Shown piece by piece: positions 1 through 10,996 of a stretch of 64,000 nt of DNA. The notes beneath the pieces were generated by a model that saw nothing but the letters and a program-made list of their open reading frames with translations, searched no databases and was not told the origin of the DNA. The stretch is taken from NCBI RefSeq assembly GCF_027595985.1, contig NC_073302.1, positions 217,899,854-217,963,853 of the forward strand, in the 5' to 3' direction. The position numbers and the translations under genes were made by a program. Within the stretch, counting starts at the first letter, position 1. Every line of letters begins with the position of its first letter. The stretch is from Sorex araneus. Lineage: Eukaryota > Chordata > Mammalia > Eulipotyphla > Soricidae.

Positions 1-739
1 TTCTTCAGTTTCCTCACCAAAAAATGGATAGTTCGTATCATGAAATGGGAGAAGGAATTAAGCACCACTTCTCCTTATGAAGTCTGTGCTCAAGTAGAGA
101 TTCTAGGTTTGATAAGTTTGGACAGGATCTCCCAGTACAAGATGTATTCAGAACCTTCTTGTACATTAAAGGGAAAGTTAATGTGGTGCCATCAGAATAA
201 GAGTTCTAAAATTTCTTCATCTGCACTGGTGAAGGGATGGGTGTTCGAGCATTGTATAACTGAGACTTAAACCTGAAAGCTTTGTAATTTTCCACATGGT
301 GATTCTATGAAAGAATAAAAAATTTTTTAAAAAGTTGTAAAAAAATAAATAAATAAAATGTTTCAGAAATCACAGAAACACAAGTTTAAGAAATGGAGTT
401 CATTGTTACTGTGGTAAATGCTGGGGGACTGATAAACTACGAAAATATGGCATTCCTTGTTATGCTCCTGAAGTCTTCTTCTATGAATCCTACATGGCCA
501 TTATCCTATCATGCCTTCCAATCTGCATTAGGAGTCCTTATCTTAAGTGTGAAAATAGGTGCTGTAAAATAAGTGAGGGAAGTTTAAACTTTAACTGAGT
601 TTATTTAACTTCAGATTTCATGAATTTAAAAATGTCAGTTTATTAAAGCTAAATTTCACCCGTGTATGGACAGTTTACCATTTGCAGATTTGACCCGAAT
701 TATTGAATGCCGGATTTCCCGTCTCTCCATTTTACTCAC
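1..739 (-). other. C2orf78-like copy A, 3' part of intron 2
   Basis: Non-coding. It aligns by eye with 52,690-53,557 of copy C and with 13,399-14,053 of copy B, all of which lie between exon 2 and exon 3. The window therefore opens inside intron 2 of copy A, and exon 3 of that copy must lie to the left. The stretch holds one small L1-type insertion (220-353) and nothing else recognisable. Confidence 0.7.
220..353 (+). mobile_element. truncated L1-type 3' end insertion
   Basis: The body reads into the family's usual 3' end (a ttccacatggtgattc-type block) followed by an A-rich tail. It is bracketed by an imperfect repeat taaaatttcttca (207-219) and taaaatgtttca (from 354). The same position in copy C (about 52,950) is an empty site. 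Confidence 0.7.
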
Positions 740-1516
740 CTTGATAACTCGAATCTGTGACGGGTTGAGCAGAGACCGAGTAGCAGATTCCAGTGGTGGA
801 GGCTAGTGATCGGTTCTTTGGGGGCTGGAACTCCTTTAGAACCATAACCATTTCTGGGGATGCATTGCTGTAGGTTGGGAGGGCAAAGCCCCTACCTCCT
901 GTGATTGTCATGGAGCCATAGGATTGCAGGCAGGGATCTAGTTCTCCAGAAAGGAGAGGTCCCTGGGTGCCCTGATGATAGTGATACACCTGGCTCCCTT
1001 CCTGGTCGGGAAGCAACAGGCTATGACTCTGACTTGGAACCTGAGATGGTGTCCTCTCAATAAGAGTGGCAGAAAGTAATGGGTACAGAGACACCGTGTT
1101 GTTGCTCTCTAAGGTTTTCTCATAGCAAGCTGCCATCGGCATGGAAGAGACAGCAGTGTCTTGGTCAATGACAGTCACAGTAAAGTCTCCCATGGAAGAC
1201 TTCTTTTCAGCACTTCCTGCAATATCCCACTCCAAAACTCTCTGGCAGGAAGCAGCTGAAGTGGACATCTGGCTCTGGCCAGACACTCCAGACAGCATTG
1301 TTCTGCTAGAACGTTGGTCAAGATAGGCACTACCCATCAGTGATTGGAAAGAGGTGCCAGAGTCTGAGGGCAGGGGCCAAGCAGAACTACCAGCTGGAGC
1401 AGATACTCTGGAGTAGTTGCAGACACTTCCTGTTAGGGAAGCTGCATTGTTCACCACGGAAAGGGGAAGCTGCAGAGAATGTGCAGTTCCCAATGCAGAT
1501 GGATTTTGAAAATTTT
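740..1516 (-). CDS. C2orf78: C2orf78-like copy A, exon 2 (intact)
   Basis: A 777-bp exon with an open frame throughout. The acceptor is ccttacag before 1516 and the donor is CAAG|GTGAGT after 740. The translation begins ENFQNPSALGTAHSLQLPL and ends SSYQG, which matches the N-terminal part of human C2orf78 as I recall it. The exon starts after one base of a codon and ends after one base, so it is symmetric and can be skipped without changing frame. The protein is Ser/Thr/Gln-rich with no recognisable catalytic domain, signal peptide or membrane segment. The family's function is not established; I recall testis-biased expression. This is the only undamaged exon 2 among the four copies here. Exon 1 is at 5505-5511; exon 3 is outside the window. 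The copy could be functional or could be broken further left. Confidence 0.85.
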
Positions 1517-1961
1517 CTGTAAGGAACAAGGGTGACAAAAAAAAATCTGTGAGACTGATAATCTCCTGCTCCATTTGAGAGAAACAATATTAACTTAAAG
1601 TTTTATCTATACAGAAGCTTGTAATACCAACATTCAACTGAGTTACCAAAAGTCCAACAATTTAGTGTGGTTGAATGGCTGGAAAACTTTGGCACTTTTT
1701 GTATTTGGCACCGTGCTCCCAAAGGGAAAACAGAGCTATAGAAGACTCCAGTGATATTGGTACATGGTTTTCTTGCTTATGGCTACTTTCTCCTTGCCCT
1801 AGCTCTACCTGTAGCTTGCTCTCCTATTGAACTCACATGTTATTTACTAGAGGGGAAGCATGTTAAAACTTGGAAGTCCTAAGAGAATGACTAACATTTT
1901 ATTGCAGACGAAAGAAACTCGTGGCCCAGAGATGGCATAGAGACTTGGTCAAGTTTTCCCA

Positions 1962-2152
1962 TTATTTTTATTGGGAGTGGGTGGGGTGGAGTTTGGACCA
2001 ATACCCGGCAGTGATCTTGGGTTATTCCTTGCTCTGTACTCTGGAGTGACTCCTTGTAGTACTCAGGAGACTGGATGCAGTGACAGAGATCCAACTGGAT
2101 TGGTTGCATACAAGGCAAGTGCCTTAGCCCTCATGTGCTATCTCTCTGTCCC
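1962..2152 (-). mobile_element. shrew-type tRNA-derived SINE (old copy)
   Basis: This family recurs throughout the window. In its sense orientation it has a tRNA-like head (block like gatagcacagcaggtagggc, then a B-box-like gggttcgattcc), a body ending near agccaggagtaacccctg, and an A-rich tail. This copy is reversed, diverged, and shared with copy B (15,262-15,430), so it predates that duplication. Confidence 0.7.
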
Positions 2153-2533
2153 TTATGTATTACCAGGTTATGAAACCTAAGCTTGTGGACTTTCTTTCCA
2201 GGACTCTGTTTTGATTACTACAATGCCAGAAACTAGGAGGAAGATACGTCACATTAATTTAGGCATTTGCTGTCACTACAACTATTACCATTTTAATCTC
2301 CAGATTTTCATTTGGCTTTCGCATTTCGTATCTGTTACTTACGGTTCACATATAACTCAATCTAGTTGATGAATTGAACGGTAGCACCCTTACCCTGGTT
2401 TCTGATCCTACCTAAAAAATGAGTACTTGAGTTTACTCAATAAGTGCTTTTGGAAGGAAGACTATTATTTAAATTCTCAGTGACAAATTACTGTCCTGTA
2501 AAGTAGTTACTAACAACTTTAATTAAGAATAAT

Positions 2534-3297
2534 CTTCACCCTCATGGTGATTCACTAATAAAACATCATCATCATCATCATCATCATCATCATAAAAAGA
2601 ACTAAAAGGATAGACCCCCAAAAATATCATCATCACCATCATCATCATCATCATCATCCCGTTGATTATCAAATTTCTCGAGCAGTCTCAGTAACGTTTC
2701 CATTCATCCTAGCCCTGAGATTTTATAAGCCTCTCTTTACTGGTTCTTCCCAAGAGTGCCACATTAGAGGCGAAATCTTTCAGGGTCAGGGGAATGAATG
2801 AATATGGTTTCCCCATATTTGTTACTGGTTTTGGCATATGAATATGCCACAGGAAGCTTGCAGGCTCTCTCACGTGGGCAGGAAACTCTCGGTAGCTTGC
2901 CAGGTTCTCTTAGAGGGAGAAGTTTCAATCTTGAGAGCTTCTGGGAGCTTGGTTTTATAGTCTCTGGATGTTGACCGTTGGTGGATTTACACGGCGCTGT
3001 GGGCAGTCCCTGGGTGTGACCACCTAGCTACTGGAAAATGGGGAATATGGGTGGAAGAGGCCCAGTCCGGATCAGAGCAGGCTTTGAGGTCTCAGCCCCA
3101 GGTCCTACACACCTGGGTTCCTCTGCCAGTTCCTTCATGGGTAAGGCTCATCCGAATATGTGGAGAGGGGCCTTGAGCATGGCTGTGGCTAGGCTCTGGA
3201 GGTCTTAAGCCTCGGGGGCTCTGCTCTGGGCGGGAGGGAAACTGAAACCCACCCCTCCCGAGGGTCTCTGGGGAAGACAGCCAGGCTCAGGGGCAAG
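2534..3297 (-). mobile_element. long composite RTE-tailed retroposon with (ATC)n tails
   Basis: Copy B reads straight through this point (about 15,830), so about 765 bp was inserted in copy A, or lost from B. Short repeats gaataat flank it. On the minus strand the 3' end is homologous to the RTE 3' terminus (block like caacgggatg followed by GAT repeats). It is preceded by the body shared with the tailed SINEs at 8.1 and 43.9 kb. The outer 330 bp (about 2,960-3,290) is a GC-richer 5' head that is not tRNA-like. A second CAT array (2,564-2,593) and a 30-bp piece resembling an L1 3' terminus (2,534-2,563) lie at the low end, so the element is composite. Confidence 0.6.
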
Positions 3298-4638
3298 AGA
3301 ATAATATGCATACTTAAAGTTTGTCTTTTTCATGTGATTTACATGGGAGAAAGTATACAGATAAAGAAAAAAAGTATACAGATAAAGAAAAAAAAGAAAA
3401 AATCGTGTATCACAGAACTGAAAAAGAAGTATATAGATATTCATGAAATCTTGACTATGGAGCAAGCAGCATAGTATGGTAAGTGACTGAGAACAGACCC
3501 AAGTGTAAGCCCTGAGCCACTCTGGATGTGGTTTCCAAACAAAACCAAAGAAAACAGGACAAAAAGTTTATTGATACCCTGTGCCATGCATACAAGATGA
3601 AGACAGTATTCTATTTTTGCAAAAAGTGATAGCCTGAAGATGCAATGAGGTGATTTTTGATTGCACACCTCACCAGTCCATAAAACAGGAAAGATTTACC
3701 AGTAACTTACATAACAAGCAGAAAATATAATAAATGTGATTGCGTTTGGTAGCCAAAAGTATGTTTTAAATGAGTAAAAAACAAAATGAATTATAATAAG
3801 TACAAGAAATTACATTATGATTCTCATTCATACCTCTGAATATTAGCCAGGAAACAACATGTATTAAACATAGCATAAAATTTCAGAAAATCAACATGAA
3901 GCAGAAAAGACCATTTAAAAAATGGTCACAAAATTACAAATTTATTTTGAAAACCTAGATTACAAGTGTCTTTATCAACAAGGAAAATGTCACTCCCAAA
4001 GTTTAAGAAATTATCACCAAAATCCAATTTAAATATTTTTAGTGTAGGAAAACTCAAGACTCCACACAACCGAGATAAATGTGTAATTAGACATGTGAGA
4101 CTCAACTTTTCTGTTTCTTCTTAGGATCTAAAAAAAATGTTGACTTTTATCAAAATGCTCTCATGTTAGGAAGAAACTATTTGTGAAGATGAGAAGCAGC
4201 CTTAACTTGGAACCTACTTGTCACACAAAAGAATCAAGTCTCCTGATTCAAGTGAGAAGATATCATTTCTTTATTTTTATAGGCAGAGCATACATGTAGT
4301 TTACAAACTAGAATGTAATAATAACATTGAAGATTCTGCTTCTTCCATCCCCCTAGATAACCAGTATTACTTATTTATAGGAAGCATCATTTCTGAAGCT
4401 TGTTTATATTCAAAACTGCCAAGTGCCAGGTGTGTTCTAAGAGACAATAAGAATAGAAACCACCAACCTGGCGTTCTGTTAAACTGTTTTTCCTCCTGAT
4501 ACTGTGCTCGAGGCATAGTACACCCTCTAATCCTAGTAGTTATTAAAATAAACTGCTTTTATTTGTTCTCTGCATATTTCTTTTTTGATTTGAAATCTTT
4601 GGTTCTCTTCAACATTATATCCCAAACGGTTTCCCATT

Positions 4639-4810
4639 TTTTTTTTGCTTTTTGGGTCACACCTGGCTCTGCACAGGGGTTACTCCTGGCTCTGAACTCA
4701 GGAATTATCCCTGGCTGTGCTCAGGGGACCATATGGGATGCTGGGAATCGAACCCGGGTCGGCCGCGTGCAAGGCAAATGCCCTACTCGCTGTGCTATCA
4801 CTCCAGCCCC
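4639..4810 (-). mobile_element. young shrew-type SINE, copy A only
   Basis: A full-length reverse copy with poly-T start and intact head. The 12-bp target-site duplication cggtttcccatt is at 4627-4638 and 4811-4822. Copies B (about 20,150) and C (about 54,475) have empty sites, so it inserted after the units separated. Confidence 0.9.
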
Positions 4811-5504
4811 CGGTTTCCCATTCTTTGATAGAACTTCTCCATAGTCTTTTTTGTTTTCTATTTTATTCTCCCTCATATCATCCTCTTCTTCTTGGCTTCT
4901 TTTGGTCAATGCTTGATGAAACTGACCCTAAACTTCCTTACATTTGAGGACTTGCCTCCCTACTGTTCAGCACCACACACCTTCCCCATGCCCCATTTTT
5001 CCTTATCACCTAGTTTAGATAGAAAACTCAAAGACACTTTTAAATAGCACTAAATGTAAAATAATAAATTACAAATACAAGTGGAAAGACCGTTACAGAT
5101 AAAGCATTCTGGTATACATTAATAGTTTTTTACAGCACCTACATTTTCTGTTTCTGTCAAAATAGTGTCTCTGATTTACTTTTTTTCATTGGTATCATGT
5201 AAAAATCACGTTTAAAAAGAAAAGGAAACACAGAGAATGAACACTCATATATAAACATGTGTTTGAGCTTATAAAGTCTGTATAAAATATAATGTAATGT
5301 AATAAATGAGTAAAACCACTTTGCACCTGAGAGAAAGAAAGTCACTATCTAAAATCACACAGTGAATGTCAAAGACAAGTTAAAATGAGGCTTATAAAAT
5401 TCTAGTTGAATACATTCTTCCATTATTACATGGTGTTTTTACTTGATTACTAAGTTTAGGGATAAGAAATCTAATGAAAAGCTTTGAAAAGTTTTATTTC
5501 TTAC

Positions 5505-5511
5505 CTGACAT
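5505..5511 (-). CDS. C2orf78: C2orf78-like copy A, exon 1 coding part
   Basis: The minus strand reads ACC ATG TCA G|GTAAGAAAT. Splicing this G to the first base of exon 2 (AA AAT TTT) gives Met-Ser-Glu-Asn-Phe-Gln, which matches the start of human C2orf78 as I recall it. The donor is a good match to consensus and a C at -1 and -2 with A at -3 gives a reasonable start context. Only seven bases are coding; the upstream 5' UTR limit is unknown. Copy C keeps the same exon and donor (55173-55179), while copy B has lost the donor. This conservation pattern, plus the exact phase match, is why I call it. Confidence 0.75.
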
Positions 5512-5605
5512 GGTCAGCGAAGTAGAAATATCAACAAAAGATAGACGAGAAGAGGAGACGATACGAGAGTATGTCTGAACACTGAATCAGAAGACCACAA
5601 GTGTC

Positions 5606-5680
5606 CAGTACAGATGACTGGTCACTGGTGATTGGTGATTGGTCACTGGTCACTTGCGATGATCCAAATGTGTTTATAAG
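5606..5680 (-). promoter_or_regulatory. candidate promoter/5' UTR of copy A with CCAAT cluster and TATA-like box
   Basis: About 95-170 bp upstream of the exon 1 ATG, the minus strand carries two CCAAT motifs (CCAATCACCAATCACC, about 5628-5645) within a degenerate CACTGGT/GATTGGT repeat. A TTATAAA-like box is near 5672-5678. Copy C keeps both CCAAT motifs (about 55,287-55,315) but has TTTTAAA in place of the TATA-like box. Copy B has lost both CCAAT motifs and the TATA-like block. Inference from position and differential conservation only. Confidence 0.35.
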
Positions 5681-6350
5681 CAACTGCACGAGAACCCCAA
5701 GATTCTAACATGTGGTGGTAGGTTTGGTGGGAGAATGATGTCATAAAGCAGGCAGTTGAAAGGTAGAGGCTAGCCAATAAGGAGGTCAGATTCCCAAGAA
5801 GAAGACTGGATTGGATAGAGAGAGAGGTAGAATGAAGCAGGTTAGGGAGATGGAATCCTACAAGACAGTTATAACAGTTTCACCTTCCTCAGACTCACAT
5901 GTTAGGGAATTACTCCTATTATACTAAAGAGCTTACATATTTCATTAATAAATCAAAGTTTCTAGGTAATCATTTATATTGCCTAGTAACCAGTAACATT
6001 AAGTTATTAATAATATGTTTTATGTAATGTTTAATAAGATTAAATTTGTATTCATACTTTATAATATACATCATTACTTCTTTAGGGTTAGGAAGTGATG
6101 GGTTATTATGTGAAATCATCCCCTAACAAATAACCCTAATGGTAGGGTATTCTGATAGCAAACACTCATCCAGAAAAGAATAGTAGGCAATGATAGAATA
6201 GGTTACAAAGTATCTGCCAGCTGCAAACTTGTGACAGGAAAACATCTACTAATACTGTTTAGGGTCTTTTAGATTTAGGGGACAATATGGCCAAAAATAG
6301 AATAGAAAACTTTCATATTCTGATTTATTTATTTATCTATTTATTTATTT
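5681..6350. other. upstream flank of copy A, no gene seen
   Basis: AT-rich sequence shared with B (21,020-21,690), C (55,365-56,010) and, from about 6,085, with unit X (44,748 on). I see no open frame with recognisable homology. Confidence 0.6.
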
Positions 6351-6354
6351 ATTT

Positions 6355-6485
6355 ATTTTGGTTTTGGGGCCTCCCCTGGCCATGCTCAGGGCTTGCTCCT
6401 GGCTCTGCACACAGCAATCACTCCGAAGGAGCCCAGTCAACTGGGTGCAAGACAGGTGCCCTGCCCACTGAGCTCTCTCCTGCCC
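6355..6485 (-). mobile_element. old SINE shared by all units
   Basis: A truncated reverse copy of the SINE body. The same copy is at 21,690-21,790, 45,003-45,120 and 56,010-56,140, so it predates the whole array. It starts in a short ATTT repeat. Confidence 0.75.
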
Positions 6486-6974
6486 CAAAAACTTTATATT
6501 TTAAGGATGCCTAGTGATTCTCTGTGAACTACACTAGCCTCTGTTCTCCAGATGCCTAGGGCATGTGATGTACTTACCATCCTTGATGTCTGTCAATTTC
6601 AACAATGGTTCCCCTGTTGGGCTCTGGTCGGGTTGGGGGAATAATATTGCATTGTATTGATCTGCCTGTGAGACCACAGATGGCTGCCCAAGTGACCCTT
6701 AAGCTTGGACAATCCAGGTGTTTGTCTACTTATATGTGTCATTCTCTGTGACTGAGCCCTGCTGGATGGAGGTTGAAAGTGACATTTGGATTTGGCAGAG
6801 GAGAAACAATTTAGACAGATTACAACCAATTATTGTGATAAACAAGTTACGCCATCCATTAGAAAATCCCAAGTAGTAAGGGATAATTGGGGATCTATGA
6901 ACGGAATCAGAATGAACAAAAGTATTTCTTGAAGGTAGTTGTAACTTAAAATCATGTCATCATCTGGATCAAAG

Positions 6975-7110
6975 TGATGACAGTGGGTAAGGCATTTGCC
7001 TGGCACATGGTGGACCTGGGTTCAATCCCTGGCATCCCATCCTATATGGTCCCTTGCTGATTGTCTTCATGCATGGCTAGCACCCTATAAACTATACTAT
7101 CATTCCAGCC
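6975..7110 (+). mobile_element. SINE fragment
   Basis: Sense-oriented head with the B-box-like block gggttcaatccctggc. The orthologous copies are at 22,290-22,440, 45,645-45,790 and 56,635-56,770. A short TG run follows at 7,120-7,142. Confidence 0.7.
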
Positions 7111-7149
7111 CCAGAAATGTGTTGTGTGTGTCTGTGTGTGTAGGGAGAG

Positions 7150-7310
7150 GTTTTGTTTTGGGCCAGCTCCAGTGGTATTCAAGTACTCCTGCCTCTGTGC
7201 TCAGGAGTGACTCCTGGTGGTGCTCATGGGACCATATGTGGTGCTGGAGATAGAACCTGAGTCAGTCACAGGAATAGTAATATATTAACCCTATATTATT
7301 GCTCAGGCCC
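7150..7310 (-). mobile_element. SINE fragment
   Basis: Reverse SINE body (block tgctcaggagtgactcctgg) shared at the same place in B, X and C. Together with the preceding fragment it forms a facing pair around the TG run. Confidence 0.65.
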
Positions 7311-7537
7311 TGGAGTACAAATAACTTTTAGAAGTGGGGAGAAAAGGCCAGTTGGAGCCAGTGCAAAATCGCAATCTGGAAATTTGCTGGTGAAAAATCA
7401 GCCAAGGCTCCAGGGGATGATTTCATACTACAACTGCAGAGTTGAGCAGAGACAGAGACAGGTCTTCAGAGACTAACGCATTTACTATGAGTGGTTATTT
7501 AAATAGAAAATATGTGCTGTCCCTAATTAGCAAAAGG

Positions 7538-7682
7538 AAGAAAGACAGAAAGAGAGAAAGTTGGAAGGAAGAAAGGAAGGAAGGAAGGAAGGAAGGAAGG
7601 AAGGAAGGAAGGAAGGAAGGAAGGAAGGAAGGAAGGAAGGAAAGAAGGAAGGAAAAGGAAAGAATGAAAGGAAATGGAAAGT
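7538..7682. repeat. GGAA microsatellite
   Basis: About 100 bp of near-perfect GGAA units in a wider purine run. A purine repeat of different length and sequence occupies the same place in B (22,795-23,275), X (46,240-46,400) and C (57,230-57,320). It encodes no real protein despite open frames. Confidence 0.95.
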
Positions 7683-7783
7683 AAATGGCCTTATAGGCCA
7701 TTGTAAGATTGTTGGCTTTGGCTCTGAGAAAAATTAGGAGACATGGGAGAGTTTGAATGGAAAAGGGGTAGCATCTCATGTTT

Positions 7784-8032
7784 TTTTTTTAATTCTTTTA
7801 TTGATTCACCATGTGGAAAGTAACAAAACTTTCAGGTTTAAGTCTCAGTTATACAATGCTCAAACACCCATCCCTTCACCAGCGCACATATTCCACCACC
7901 AAGAATCACGATATACCTCCCCCCTTCCCCCCACCTCCCCAGCCCCCCACCCCGCATGTGTAACTGGTAAATTTCACTTTACTTTCACTTCACTTTGATT
8001 ACATTCAATATTTCAACAAAAAAAATATTGAA
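7784..8032 (-). mobile_element. L1-type 3' end retroposon, copy A only
   Basis: The 249-bp insert is flanked by the 14-bp duplication agcatctcatgttt at 7770-7783 and 8033-8046. Poly-T at the low end gives reverse orientation. Its 3' terminal block (ttgattcaccatgtgg in the + strand) is the L1 3' UTR end seen elsewhere. Copy C (57,425) and unit X (46,485) are empty sites. Confidence 0.9.
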
Positions 8033-8104
8033 AGCATCTCATGTTTTGAAAGGAACATAATGATGGCTGTTTGACACATGATTTAGGATCTATGTATATG
8101 AAGT

Positions 8105-8330
8105 AGCACTGTCATCCCATTGTTCATCAATTTGCTCGAGTGGGTACCAGAAATGTCTCCATTGTGAGACTTGTTGTAACTGTTTTTGGCATATCGAATA
8201 TGGGACGGGTAGCTTGCCAGGATCAGCCTATCGGGCAGGGATACTCTCGGTAGCTTGCCGGGCTCTCCAAGAGGGACGGAGGAACTGAACTTGGGTCGGT
8301 CTCATGGCAAACGTCCTATCTGATGTCCAA
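8105..8330 (-). mobile_element. RTE-tailed SINE
   Basis: Read on the minus strand: a tRNA-like head, the middle block aagctaccgagagt and accg-type repeats, then a tail (gagcaaattgatgaaca, atgggatgacagtg). The tail is homologous to the 3' end of the RTE at 16,165. The tail is not A-rich. The same copy sits in unit C at 57,500-57,735. Confidence 0.8.
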
Positions 8331-8866
8331 GTTCTCTCTCCTTCACTTATTCTCTACAAGTTAATAGGAAAATTGGGAATAATGACAGGTTTTCTTACCA
8401 AACTCTAAATTAACATAATCATAGTACCCCTTACCTTTTTTATTGTAGGAATATGAGGCCATGCATACACTCCCCCTGTGGGCCTCTAATTTCTATGCTG
8501 GCCAAAGTTTTGTTACTATTTACCCCTTAAAGAAATTCTTAAAACACTTCACTTCAACCCCCCTCCCACAGCCCCACAAAAGAAAAATGAGGCCACCACT
8601 GTCAATGTTCTGCAGCTTGCTTTGGGTTTCTTTGGTCATTGCGTGGATAACTTTTGGGGGTTACTTTGGGGTTGAATCACGTGGTGCTGGGAGGGCCCAG
8701 GCTCCCTGCCTGAGTTCCAACCAGGAGCTGAGTTCCAGTCAGAGAAGAAACTCCAGCCCTTTGAGCTCTCTCTGGCCTAGTCTGTAACCTGTTATTAGGA
8801 GCCTATTTTATTTTACAACTTTTGTTTTTCTCTCATTTATGAAATACAATATTTCATCAAAAAACT
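8331..8866. other. array flank, no gene seen
   Basis: Collinear with 57,736-58,240 and, more loosely, 48,360-48,905. A 108-codon frame at 8461-8787 shows no family resemblance and is not conserved as an open frame in the other units, so I do not call it. Confidence 0.55.
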
Positions 8867-10996
8867 TTAAATTTTTTTATTTTTTTATTTTTTTATCATT
8901 GAATCACCATGGGGGTACAGATACAGGTTTACATATTCTGGTGCTTGTGTTTCAGTCATATACAGCTTAAGCATCTGTCCCTCCACCAATGCCTGTCCTC
9001 CGCTGATGACCCCATCATCCCTCTTACCCACTCCCACTCCATCCCCCTCCCCACCCCGCCTCTTTGGCAGGGCATTCCTCTCTGTTCCTTCTCTCCCTTT
9101 GGGTGTTGTGGTCAGAGATGGAGGTCTGGGATGGCCAATATGTTTGGTCTATAGTCTGCTCTGAGCACAACTCTCCTTTCCCGAGCAGGTCCTTCACCAC
9201 ATTTTTGCTTGGTATTCCCTTCTCAATCTGAGCTGCCTTTTCCCCCAGCATGTGAGACCAGCTTCCAAGCCATGGAGCAAATCTGGTACTTATTTCTACT
9301 ATTCTTGGGTGTTAGTCTTCCATTCTGTTGTTTTACATTCCACAGATGAGTGCAATGCTTCTATGTCTGTCTCACTCTTTCTGACTCATTTCACTTAGCA
9401 TAATACTTTCCATGATGATCCACTTGTATGCAAAGTTCATGACTTCGTCTTTTCTGACAGCTGCATAGTATTCCATTGTGTAGATGTACCAAAGTTTCTT
9501 TAGCCAGTCATCTGTTCTCGGGCATTCGGGTTTTTTCCAGATTTTGGCTATAGTAAGTAGTGCTGCGATGAACATACATGTGAAGATGTCATTTCGACTA
9601 TATCTTTTTGCCTCTCCGGGATATATTCCCAGAAGTGGTATTGCTGGGTCAAATGGGAGCTCAATTTCTAATTTTTTGAGGAGCGACCATATTGTTTTCC
9701 AGAAGTGTTGAACCAGTCGGCATACCCACCAGCAGTGTAGTAGAGTCCCTTTCTCCCCACATCCTCTCCAACAGCGGTTGCTTCTGTTCTTTTGGATGTG
9801 TGCCAGTCTCTGTGGTGTGAGGTGGTATCTCATAGTTGTGTTGATCTGCATCTCCCTGATGATTAGTGATAACAAGTATTTTTTCATGTGCCTTTTGGCT
9901 ATTCGTATTTCTTCCTTGAGAAAGTTTCTGTTCATTTCTTTGCCCCATTTTCTGATGGGGCTGGATGTTTTCTTCTTGTAGAGTTCAACCAGTGCCTTAT
10001 ATACCATTGATATCAACCCCTTATTTGATGGGTATTGGGTGAATATCCTTTCCCATTCTGTAGATAGCCTTTGTATTTGGGTCACCCATTTTGGTGAGAA
10101 TTTTCATCATAAATGGATGTTGGGTCTTGTCAAATGCTTTCTCTGCATCTATTGAAATGATCATATTGTTTTTATTTTTACTTTTGTTGATGTGATGAAT
10201 TATGTTGATTGATTTCCGAATGTTAAACCATCCTTGCATCCCAGGGATGAATCCGACTTGGTCATGATGTATAATCTTTTTGATGAGTTGTTGTATTCTA
10301 TTTGCTAGTATTTTGTTGAGGATCTTCGCATCTGAGTTCATCAGGGATATTGGCCTGAAGTTTCCTTGTTAGCAGTGTTCTTATTTGCTCTTGGTATTAG
10401 GGAGATATGTGCTTCATAGAAGGATCAGCAGAAGGAACCCAAACCGTATCGAAGGAAAGAAATAATAAAACAGAGCAGAAATTAGCTCTGTTTTATTATG
10501 GAAATCCAAAAAAAATCTGAAAGATCAATGAAACAAAGAGCTGGTTCTTCAAGAAAATAAATAAGTTCGATAAACCACTAGCAAGACTCACAAAAAAAGA
10601 GAGAATACCCTAATAAACCGAATCAGAAATGAAAAGAGGGACATCACAACAGAAACCAATGGAATTCAAAAGATATCAGAGACTACTTTGAAAGTTTGTA
10701 TGCCAAAAAACAAGAGTACCTAAAAGAAATGGATGAATTCCTGGATTCCTACAATCTCCCAAGACTGAACCAAGAAGACTTGGAATACCTGAACAGACCC
10801 ATTAATATAAAGGAAATTGAAACTATAATCAAAGTCTCCCCAAAAACAAAAGCCCAGGGCCAGATGGTTTCACCAGTGAATTCTTCCAAACATTTAAAGA
10901 GGACCTGTTGCCAGTTCTCCTCAAGCTTTTCCAGGAAATTGAAAAAACAGGAACTCTCCCAAACAGTATCTATGAAGCACATATCTCCCTAATACC
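8867..10996 (-). mobile_element. 5'-truncated L1 with internal 5' inversion
   Basis: The low part (8,867-10,420) is L1 in reverse: 3' UTR, then the C-terminal half of ORF2 with L1 features such as the [19 protein letters not shown] and [10 protein letters not shown] segments and the C-terminal [13 protein letters not shown] region. The high part (10,424-10,996) is the next more 5' piece of ORF2 in forward orientation ([25 protein letters not shown]). About 27 bp of ORF2 sequence around tatgaagcacatatctccc occurs in both parts, at the junction and at 10,969 on. This arrangement is typical of twin priming. Frames are interrupted, so it is dead. Unit C (58,240) is the empty site. Confidence 0.85.

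Larger units (their letters stand above)
1517..5504 (-). other. C2orf78-like copy A, intron 1
   Basis: Non-coding, AT-rich sequence between exon 2 and exon 1. It is collinear with 14,835-20,862 of copy B (which also carries the RTE) and, from 3,972 on, with 53,617-55,172 of copy C. It contains the SINEs and the composite retroposon listed separately. The sequence around 3,656-3,675 (gattgcacacctcaccag) is the empty site of the RTE found in copy B. Confidence 0.65.

Noticed and set aside
2564..2656. CAT/ATC arrays as a CRISPR-like or coding His repeat
   Set aside because: Simple trinucleotide repeat at the end of an RTE-tailed element; no unique spacers.
6990..7040. tRNA gene
   Set aside because: The B-box-like block belongs to the SINE head; no cloverleaf or anticodon arm is preserved.
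9372..10085. 237-codon frame, and the related frames at 39,249-40,480
   Set aside because: L1 ORF2 C-terminal remnants, not host genes.
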